Shown: one piece after another, positions 6,302 through 11,583 of the stretch | Numbering within the stretch: position 1 is the stretch's first letter | Layout of the letters: each line of letters opens with the position of its first letter | Source of the DNA: Bacillota bacterium | GTDB lineage: Bacteria; Bacillota; Clostridia; Acetivibrionales; DTU013 | DNA: 11,583 nt | Direction: 5' to 3' | Assembly (NCBI GenBank): GCA_023411715.1 | Contig: JAEYOM010000165.1 | Span: 1-11,583, forward strand | Notes under the pieces: generated by a model | Told to the model about the DNA's origin: nothing | Databases searched by the model: none | The model's input: the letters and a program-made list of their open reading frames with translations, nothing else | Position numbers and translations under genes: made by a program

Positions 6302-6868
6302 CTATTTTATAATCACCAATGTCAATGGTACGCCTTTTTCGGGTGTCTCGGGTAGATAAAGCATTTTATCCTCTGATGCAAGCATTAAAGTGAAGACACC
6401 AAAATCCCATAAATCCATATAAGTATGATATTCGATATAACCATGGCTTGCTTTAGGGAATTCAGCTTTATACATGCTTTTAAAAGCATCGGCAAGCTCC
6501 TTCATTTTAGGAGTTATGGATAATAAAAGTGGTGCATATATGTCTTTTTATAGTTTTGATAGTTGTTCTGGTGTCATGACAACGAAGTTTGGTTTGTAAC
6601 CTTCACTGGTCTTTGAAATCAGACCATCCTGAACAGCTTCAGCAAGTTTTTCCTTTTCGGTATTGCAAAGGCTGTCTATATTGAAGTTTGGTTCTGCTAC
6701 ACTATAATATATTTTGTGTAGTAAAGCTTGAGTACTCTTGTTGCTGTTATTGATTATTTCGGGGTGATAATCCTTACTGGAAAATGTATATACCCCAAGC
6801 CAATAATAACGGTCGTACATTCCATTTGTTACACAACTAATAATATAGTAACAGGAGCTTGGTAAACC
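6302..6868 (-). pseudogene. Unrecognised gene, broken by an in-frame TAA and lacking its start
   Basis: Two adjacent minus-strand frames (6820-6548, 90 aa; 6505-6302, 67 aa) are in the same reading frame, separated only by a TAA at 6550-6548. The sequence between reads through as KDIYAPLLLSITPK, which joins smoothly, so an ancestral protein was interrupted by one stop. Upstream of the first Met (6820) the frame stays open to 6868 and reads as coding (SCYYIISCVTNG), but has no start codon or ribosome site, so the 5' end also seems lost. The middle (EKEKLAEAVQDGLISKTSEG) resembles the recognition end of a winged-helix domain; this is weak. I do not recognise the family. The two halves could still be made as separate peptides. 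Confidence 0.6.
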
Positions 6869-6923
6869 TTAGTATTTTCGCAATAAAAATTAGATTTTTG
6901 ATTCGAGCGATTTAATATAGAAT

Positions 6924-7817
6924 TCAGTTTGAATCAAATACATAGCAATATTTGCAGCCATGCAAGCACGTCATTCCATTTATACTCCTTGAATATATCC
7001 CTATATCCCTGCTATAGGTACAACCACATGCTTCCCTTTGACCGTTATCCTTTGATTTTTTCACCTTACCGCCAAAAAGCTTTTCAAGCAGTTCGCCATC
7101 AATACAATGACCCCTATTAATTCCTTTAACTTTTTCTAAAATAGGGCTGGCACAAGAATATAATGAAATGCCATATTTCTGAGCTATTTCAACCATCTGT
7201 GTGAAAAATGAAATTTGCTTATCTTCATCAAAATGGATTATGTCAAGTCCACTTTTTCCTATTTTGTTCTTCACATGTCCATACATTGAAAGGTACGAGG
7301 TTGTAACACGACAGTTTCCCATGCCAAGAACATTTAAATCAATGCAAAGCTGTTCAAAAGCGTTCAACCTTGCTTTTTCAGGTAAATCAGGGGTAGCGTT
7401 TATTTCCCCCTTTGTAGATATTATTACTGGGTCGAACCTTATATTAAATTGCTCTGGTGAATATTTTTCAAGCAAGCCTTCTAAAGTATTAAGTGTTTCT
7501 TTATAACCAGGAACATTAGGTTCAAGGAATTTTGAATAGTTGTTAATTGTATATTGGAAGTAAAGATTATATTCATTGAGATTCATCGGATTCCTTAATA
7601 CATTCTTAAAATCCTTACTCCATAACACAATGGAATGAACACTTATAGTTCTCAGGTCAATAGAATATTTTTTGTTCGGGAACATCGGATTAGGGACTTC
7701 AACAGACCCTTTAGCAAGCGACTCTTGTAACCACTCATAGAAAAACGCAGGTATATCTGTTCTTCTTGAGGCAGAAATTACAGTTTTAGCTTGTATATTC
7801 TCTTTATGCTGTTTCAC
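6924..7817 (-). CDS. DUF1848 family protein with C-terminal CxxxCxxC
   Basis: A 297-aa protein of the DUF1848 family, identified by the N-terminal signature TVISASRRTDIPAFFYEWL (residues 12-30) and the C-terminal Cys block. The latter has ACGCTYSRDIGIY (C264, C266) and CLHGCKYCY (C284, C288, C291), a CX3CX2C spacing like that of radical-SAM enzymes but at the C-terminus. An Fe-S cluster is likely; the reaction is unknown. The family is sometimes compared with spore photoproduct lyase-like proteins. GTG at 7817 has GGAG 5 nt upstream. However, the frame is open further back to 7850 (reading NQLSLFGEE), with a much stronger AAGGAGG ahead of ATT/ATA codons, so the true N-terminus may be about 10 residues longer. 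The gene is AT-richer than the operon to its left. Confidence 0.85.
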   Translation of the reverse strand: MKQHKENIQAKTVISASRRTDIPAFFYEWLQESLAKGSVEVPNPMFPNKKYSIDLRTISVHSIVLWSKDFKNVLRNPMNLNEYNLYFQYTINNYSKFLEPNVPGYKETLNTLEGLLEKYSPEQFNIRFDPVIISTKGEINATPDLPEKARLNAFEQLCIDLNVLGMGNCRVTTSYLSMYGHVKNKIGKSGLDIIHFDEDKQISFFTQMVEIAQKYGISLYSCASPILEKVKGINRGHCIDGELLEKLFGGKVKKSKDNGQREACGCTYSRDIGIYSRSINGMTCLHGCKYCYVFDSN

Positions 7818-7855
7818 TTCTTCTCCAAATAAGCTTAATTGATTTATAATTTAAA

Positions 7856-7862
7856 CCTCCTT
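7856..7862 (-). promoter_or_regulatory. Strong ribosome site ahead of non-canonical codons of the DUF1848 gene
   Basis: AAGGAGG on the minus strand is the best Shine-Dalgarno in the window. It is followed 5 nt later by ATT (7850) and 8 nt later by ATA (7847), both in the DUF1848 frame just after an in-frame TAA. No ATG, GTG or TTG sits at a proper distance. This suggests initiation at ATA/ATT, or a former ATG lost by mutation with rescue at GTG 7817. Confidence 0.55.
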
Positions 7863-7901
7863 CCAAACAGTAAAAAGTAGTTTTCTCCAAATGTAAATCT
7901 C

Positions 7902-8045
7902 CTATATATCTTGCACCTCTAATTCTTTCGGGATCGTCGAAACGATGACTGGCGCGACTCCGTTTACAGTGCCATCTTTGGTTTTTATACCGATCTTTTC
8001 CCATTTATCTGCAGCAATAGATATACTCCCGTTGATATATTCCAT
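7902..8045 (-). pseudogene. N-terminal remnant of a second DUF1848 gene
   Basis: A 47-codon minus-strand frame contains KWEKIGIKTKDG followed by GTVNGVAPVIVS. This order is what precedes the SASRxTDIPAF signature in the longer form of DUF1848 proteins, where a Trp-Glu-Lys start, a short beta segment and APVIVSAS are common. After VIVS the similarity stops (TIPKELEVQDI, then TAG). No ribosome site precedes its ATG. I read it as the 5' scrap of a paralogue lying directly upstream of the intact gene. Because antisense and other frames are also open here, the call is moderate. Confidence 0.42.
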
Positions 8046-8080
8046 TATAACAATAGCCTACGCAGGCGTATTCGAAGAAC

Positions 8081-8605
8081 TTATGCGCCAGTGGGGCCTT
8101 GCCTGACAGACCGGGGCGATGGACCCGGCAATTCTGCAAGAGTGCGCCGGGACCTGACGATATGCCGGTAAAGCGCCCTTAGCGCCATAAAAATAACATA
8201 TCCCGCCAGGCCGCCTGTCAGATTCAGCATCAGATCATCAATATCCGCAGCCCCCACACCAAAGGCATATTGTACTATTTCGATCATCAGCGAGACTGCG
8301 AAGGTGATCAGCAAAGTCCTGCAAAGCTGGACAGACTTGTTAAAGACAAGCGGAAAAAGCACACCCATCGGTATAAACGCTGCGATGTTCCCGAACACAT
8401 TGACCAATATGCCTCTGATACGACCGGAAGCCATAAACAGCTGAATAGTCGTGAAAGGAACCAGGTTCATGCTCCTGTGAAAGTAACCGCGCCCGTAGAG
8501 ATGGCTGAAAAAGGTTAAGTAAAAGAGATATGACAAGTACAGTATAAAAACTGTTATTGCGATTATCTTTAAAAATATCTTGCTTTTATTAGCGTTCGGA
8601 AGCAT
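8081..8605 (-). CDS. VanZ-like family membrane protein
   Basis: A small integral membrane protein of 174 aa with the VanZ-like (PF04892) landmarks: NLVPFTTIQLF (47-57), NVFGNIAAFIPMGVLFP (69-85), and IEIVQYAFGVGAADIDDLMLNLTGGLAGY (108-136), where the acidic DIDD segment is typical. Hydrophobic stretches at about 11-32, 66-88, 96-115 and 127-145 suggest four helices; the basic tail is cytoplasmic. VanZ itself gives low-level teicoplanin resistance, but most members have no known role and there is no van cluster here. ATG at 8605 has GGAG about 10 nt upstream; an in-frame GTG at 8653 would add 16 residues (MVRAGGK...) without better support. It follows the Uma2 fusion gene by 83 bp, in which I see only a poor promoter match. 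Confidence 0.85.
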   Translation of the reverse strand: MLPNANKSKIFLKIIAITVFILYLSYLFYLTFFSHLYGRGYFHRSMNLVPFTTIQLFMASGRIRGILVNVFGNIAAFIPMGVLFPLVFNKSVQLCRTLLITFAVSLMIEIVQYAFGVGAADIDDLMLNLTGGLAGYVIFMALRALYRHIVRSRRTLAELPGPSPRSVRQGPTGA

Positions 8606-8688
8606 AAGATCAATTCTCCACAAAAAACTATATTTCCCGCCGGCCCGCACCAACCGGCCAAGTTAGCAGCAGAGGATCCGAGCCGAAA

Positions 8689-9456
8689 CTAAACCAGTTT
8701 GCTGAACAGCTCTCCGACATCCGCAGTCAGCCCTTCAAAAACAACTGATTTCGCGATATCTCCTTTTCCGAAGACCTTTAACAAGTCGACCTTATTGTCT
8801 GCAAAGTCATAAATAATGACAGTCTCCTGCTTAGTGTCTATTATCCAGTATTCCCTGACTCCCGACATCATGTATGTGTTCAGCTTGTCCACCATGTCCT
8901 TGCTTCTCGTACTGTTCGACAGGATTTCGACAGTAAGAGCCGGAGTACCCATATACCGGCCTTTCTCATTCACATTGCCCTCCAGATCGCAGGCTACAAT
9001 AATATCTGGCTGCATCACATCGGGCTCCTTGATATCCTTCTTCCAGAAGTGTACGTCAAAAGGCGCTAAAATCGGCCTGCATTTCCTATCCTTGAAATAT
9101 TCGCTAAAAATCAGATGCAATCTTGCGAAGAGCTCCTGATGACCCAGATTTGGTGAACCCAGAAGGTATATCTCGCCATTGATGAATTCCATCCTGAGAG
9201 TGCTTTTTTCGTATATCTCCATGAATTCTTCATACGAGACTTTCTTGCCGCCGTACTGGTAATCAAGCGCATTCTCCCTGACTGTGAAATATTGCTCTAT
9301 ATCGGTGACATAAGGCGTGAGCCTGGCGATTTTTTTGCCGTTTTTAGTAATGACCACGTCGTTTTGCGTTTCAACGCAGTCTATATATTTGCCCAGGTTT
9401 TTCTTGAATTCGGTAGCCGTTATCACAACGCCCTCTTTATAATTGACGTATCCCAT
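8689..9456 (-). CDS. Phd/YefM antitoxin-like domain fused to Uma2-type nuclease
   Basis: A 255-aa two-domain protein. Residues 10-50 match the Phd/YefM antitoxin N-terminal fold that binds DNA and dimerises (ITATEFKKNLGKYIDCV, then NDVVITKNGKKIARLTPY). Residues 75-255 match the Uma2 family (DUF820, PD-(D/E)XK nuclease fold): RMEFINGEIYLLG with E90, a conserved H106, PDVMQPDIIV with D151, TPALTVEILSNSTRSKD with E177, and the YMMSGVREYWIID signature (195-207). The likely active-site acids are present. ATG at 9456 follows GAGGTG by 6 nt; upstream in-frame codons lie inside the promoter. No separate toxin gene adjoins it. The antitoxin domain probably gives operator binding and autoregulation, or restrains the nuclease in cis; both are inferences. 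Confidence 0.85.
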   Translation of the reverse strand: MGYVNYKEGVVITATEFKKNLGKYIDCVETQNDVVITKNGKKIARLTPYVTDIEQYFTVRENALDYQYGGKKVSYEEFMEIYEKSTLRMEFINGEIYLLGSPNLGHQELFARLHLIFSEYFKDRKCRPILAPFDVHFWKKDIKEPDVMQPDIIVACDLEGNVNEKGRYMGTPALTVEILSNSTRSKDMVDKLNTYMMSGVREYWIIDTKQETVIIYDFADNKVDLLKVFGKGDIAKSVVFEGLTADVGELFSKLV

Positions 9457-9475
9457 ATCAATCACCTCTGATAAG

Positions 9476-9504
9476 AGTATATCAAAGCATGCGATTAAGG
9501 TCAA
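9476..9504 (-). promoter_or_regulatory. Sigma-A promoter of the Phd-Uma2 gene
   Basis: On the minus strand TTGACC (9504-9499) and TATACT (9481-9476) are separated by 17 bp, each matching 5/6 of consensus. The start would fall near 9469, giving a very short leader before ATG 9456 that includes the GAGGTG ribosome site. A further TTGACT lies 23 bp upstream as part of the repeat array. Confidence 0.75.
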
Positions 9505-9556
9505 TAATATCGTGCGATTTAAGTCAACAGTTTCGTACGATATTTCGTGCGATATT
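9487..9556. repeat. Iterated ATCGCACG-type repeats over the Phd-Uma2 promoter
   Basis: Four copies of a (G/A)CGAT core start at 9491, 9514, 9537 and 9549, so the spacing is 23, 23 and 12 bp. The first two belong to a longer unit, TTGACyTwAATCGCAyG on the minus strand; the last two are paired 12-bp units (TATCGyACGAAA). The helical-turn phasing and overlap with the -35 and spacer suit a cooperative operator, most simply for the Phd domain of the downstream protein. Confidence 0.6.
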
Positions 9557-9590
9557 CTAAATAACTTCGCACTGCTCATGCATGCCTGTA

Positions 9591-9635
9591 TACCGTTTCT
9601 TTTACCGGCTGCCTACCAGCCGCTCGGGAACGGTA
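9591..9635. repeat. Nested inverted repeat between the GGDEF and Phd-Uma2 genes
   Basis: Outer arms TACCGTT (9591-9597) and AACGGTA (9629-9635) enclose inner arms CGGCTG (9606-9611) and CAGCCG (9617-9622) with a 5-nt loop. It follows the diguanylate cyclase stop by about 40 bp on the minus strand. It may act as a weak terminator or processing hairpin, although no proper U-tract follows. Confidence 0.4.
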
Positions 9636-9677
9636 CGGAACCGCTGAAAATTTGTTAGAAATATTTCGTCTGATCCG

Positions 9678-10886
9678 TCAGGCAAAAAAAATGCTGTTGC
9701 GCGATTCCTTTGCCTTGTATAACGCCAAGTCCGCGGCCTCGATAAATTTCTCCAGCGACATATTTTCAGTCGGAATAACAGAATTCACACCCGCACTGAT
9801 CGTTAAAAAACCCTTTGAAGCAGTATTTAAAGAACATATGGCAGATTCCTCGGTGGACTTTCTGATCTGCTCGGCAACTAGAAGCGCGCCTTCCTTCTCC
9901 ATGTACGGAAGTATCAGCGCGAACTCATCCCCGCCGTATCTGGCAACAATATCCGAAGATCGTTTTGAAAAAGCCGCTAATATATTGGCAACCTGCTTGA
10001 TGCAGTCATCCCCGACCATGTGCCCGTGACTGTCGTTATATGTTTTGAAAAAATCTATATCTATCATTATCAGCGACAGCGGAACAAAATTCCGTCTGCA
10101 CCTGTTCCATTCCATCTTTATGGTTTTGTCGAACATACGGCGATTGTAAACGCCGGTCAGGCTGTCTATCTGCGATAGCTTTTCAAGCTTTTGATTGGCC
10201 TCCTCCAGCTCCTTGTTGATACGCTTCAATTCAATGTTTTTTTCAACTATCAGCTTTTTGAGGTTGAAGTCCTCAACCTGCTTTTTATACCTGATGTACG
10301 AGATCGTCCACGAAATTACGATAAAGGTGGTGCTGATAATATAATTTGTATACAGCTGTCCTTCCGATTTTTGAAAGTAAGGCAGTAAGATGAGAAACGC
10401 AGTTTGAACTCCTATATATATGGCAAGAAAAACAACAGGCTTGAAATACGGCACAACCGAGACTACCAAAACCGCTATAGTATATACGATCACCTGTCCG
10501 CTCGTCAATTGATCCAGCAGAGAGATGCCGGCACACCACGCCAACACGGTACAGGCTAACACGATTTCTGCGGTCGTTATTGCTTTTCGGTTTACAGCAC
10601 CATTCCTCTCCAGTTTGATGAATAAAAGCAAAAACAGAAACATAACTGCGAGGAAAATAGCACACATAGCGAAATAATACGATTCGGGCTTTTTGAACAG
10701 GACGCCGCCTTTTAGGGCAAGCGACGCAAAAAGAACCAGAATTTGTATTACTACAGAAGACAATGCCATGAGTTTTGCTCTGGCCGTATTGATCTTTTCT
10801 ACGGCTATTTCAAATTCTTCCCTGTACTCCTCCGGTACGCAAACAGAAAAAGCTCTTTTTATGGACATGAATATCCCTGCGATCAT
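9678..10886 (-). CDS. Membrane-bound GGDEF diguanylate cyclase
   Basis: A 402-aa enzyme predicted to make cyclic di-GMP from two GTP. The N-terminal half has about six hydrophobic helices (near 40-60, 69-91, 104-124, 131-147, 150-170, 181-199), a likely membrane sensor. Residues 202-238 form a charged coiled-coil linker, and the GGDEF domain runs from about 240 to 402. DSLTGVYNRR (241-250), IDIDFFKTYNDSHGH (275-289) and RYGGDEF (316-322) are intact. RSSD at 309-312 lies exactly five residues before GGDEF and is the canonical inhibitory site, so product inhibition is expected. There is no EAL domain. GAGG stands 7 nt before the ATG. It is separately promoted and shows no visible link to its neighbours. 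The stimulus sensed by the membrane part is unknown. Confidence 0.93.
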   Translation of the reverse strand: MIAGIFMSIKRAFSVCVPEEYREEFEIAVEKINTARAKLMALSSVVIQILVLFASLALKGGVLFKKPESYYFAMCAIFLAVMFLFLLLFIKLERNGAVNRKAITTAEIVLACTVLAWCAGISLLDQLTSGQVIVYTIAVLVVSVVPYFKPVVFLAIYIGVQTAFLILLPYFQKSEGQLYTNYIISTTFIVISWTISYIRYKKQVEDFNLKKLIVEKNIELKRINKELEEANQKLEKLSQIDSLTGVYNRRMFDKTIKMEWNRCRRNFVPLSLIMIDIDFFKTYNDSHGHMVGDDCIKQVANILAAFSKRSSDIVARYGGDEFALILPYMEKEGALLVAEQIRKSTEESAICSLNTASKGFLTISAGVNSVIPTENMSLEKFIEAADLALYKAKESRNSIFFA

Positions 10887-10939
10887 GTAACTACCTCTTA
10901 TACAACACTACAAATGACCAACCATTTCCGACAGCTATG

Positions 10940-10968
10940 ATTTTATTACATTTATGGAAGTTTTACAA
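10940..10968 (-). promoter_or_regulatory. Candidate sigma-A promoter of the diguanylate cyclase gene
   Basis: On the minus strand TTGTAA (10968-10963) and TAAAAT (10945-10940) are separated by 17 bp (4/6 and 5/6 matches). This leaves about 45-50 nt of leader to ATG 10886. It begins about 30 bp after the LRR gene ends; no strong terminator is visible between them. Confidence 0.5.
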
Positions 10969-10996
10969 TATGTCAGGAATATACTGTCGAGATAAC

Positions 10997-11583
10997 TCAA
11001 ACCTCATCTTCATGCTTGAAATCGGCTACCCTGATACCTTTAGAATCTTTGACCAATGTTACGGTATCCAGTCCATAAGGTGGGTTGTGGGCTCCCGTAA
11101 AGGTTTCAAGCCTTATTTTAAGCCAATACTCGCCACCCAGTTTCTCTATATCAACGATACCTTCATTCATATACTGTCTGGGACCGCCGTAATACGCTCG
11201 GATCGCTTCATTCAGGTACGGGCTGATTTCCATCAGTATGAACCGCTCCTTCAGCGCATCTTTGTAAACATACCCGGGCAAAGGGTTGCCTCCAAAGCCA
11301 ATCGAAGCGAACGTCAGGTTCGGCATATTTCTGAGAGCGCCGATATCGCTTATCCTATTGTTGGATATGTCGAGGCGACTTAATTTCACGAGCCTGCTCA
11401 ATGCTTCAACATGTTTGACCTCATTATTATTCAGAGCCAGGTTTTTTAATTCGTTCAATGACCCCAGGCTGCTTACATCCACGATCCTGTTCTCAGCCAG
11501 CCTCAGTGAGCTCAGGTTCCTCAAACCGGCCAATCCGGAAACATCGGTTATTCTGTTCTTGTCAAGGTCCAGATACGCCAAAC
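10997..11583 (-). CDS. Leucine-rich-repeat protein with DUF3888-like C-terminus (5' end outside window)
   Basis: The 3' 195 codons of a larger gene; the first visible codons are internal, because the frame is open to the window edge. At least four internalin-type 22-residue repeats follow each other (LDLDKNRITDVSGLAGL, LRLAENRIVDVSSLGSL, LALNNNEVKHVEALSRL, LDISNNRISDIGALRNM), with a degenerate capping repeat. The last 80 or so residues (ISPYLNEAIRAYYGG, then LETFTGAHNPPYGLDTVTLV and VADFKHED) resemble the DUF3888 domain found in short Firmicute proteins, often exported. LRRs usually serve protein binding. Surface or extracytoplasmic location is plausible, but the signal region is not in the window. 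Confidence 0.82.
   Translation of the reverse strand, partial: LAYLDLDKNRITDVSGLAGLRNLSSLRLAENRIVDVSSLGSLNELKNLALNNNEVKHVEALSRLVKLSRLDISNNRISDIGALRNMPNLTFASIGFGGNPLPGYVYKDALKERFILMEISPYLNEAIRAYYGGPRQYMNEGIVDIEKLGGEYWLKIRLETFTGAHNPPYGLDTVTLVKDSKGIRVADFKHEDEV

Noticed and set aside
7804..8004. Minus-strand 66-codon frame overlapping the DUF1848 start
   Set aside because: Arg/Lys-rich composition, no ribosome site and no family. It is a shifted frame of the remnant and leader.
7897..8106. Plus-strand open frame ending in FEELMRQWGLA, resembling a membrane-protease EExxxR motif
   Set aside because: Mostly antisense to the DUF1848-like remnant and the end of the VanZ-like gene. It lacks a start codon, and its hydrophobicity is what the antisense of charged coding sequence tends to give.

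Overview
The window is 11.6 kb of bacterial DNA in which every convincing gene lies on the minus strand. Several traits point to an anaerobic Firmicute, most likely a member of the Clostridia: purine-rich Shine-Dalgarno sites, sigma-A-like promoters, GTG starts, rho-independent hairpins, and the family mix (Mrp with an N-terminal Cys motif, VanZ-like, DUF1848, LRR plus a DUF3888-like tail). This placement is inference; there is no rRNA or other taxonomic marker.

Read in the direction of transcription, from right to left. 11583-10997 is the 3' part of a leucine-rich-repeat protein that runs off the window. 10886-9678 is a six-TM GGDEF diguanylate cyclase with its own promoter. 9456-8689 is a fusion of a Phd/YefM antitoxin-like domain to a Uma2-type nuclease, with a good promoter embedded in iterated repeats. 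8605-8081 is a small VanZ-like membrane protein. 8045-6302 is an AT-richer, partly decayed stretch. It holds an N-terminal scrap of one DUF1848 gene, an intact DUF1848 gene with a strong ribosome site in front of non-canonical start codons, and an unrecognised gene broken by an in-frame stop, closed by a large hairpin.

6117-41 looks like one long transcription unit. It runs promoter, GNAT acetyltransferase, three GC-rich 28-bp tandem repeats, Mrp/Nbp35-type Fe-S carrier ATPase, ArsP-like permease A, membrane-anchored DUF362 protein, a possible 20-residue Cys-rich peptide, ArsP-like permease B, and DUF362 protein with two [4Fe-4S] ferredoxin motifs. It ends about 170 bp further on at a rho-independent terminator.

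The most interesting element is this last unit. A permease/DUF362 pair occurs twice in tandem. The two DUF362 copies are specialised differently: one sits outside the membrane on an anchor and linker, the other is cytoplasmic and carries ferredoxin clusters. The pairs follow an Fe-S cluster carrier gene. I infer an undescribed membrane-associated redox or metal/metalloid handling system. Its substrate cannot be read from the sequence. The Phd-Uma2 fusion with its iterated promoter repeats is the second point of interest.
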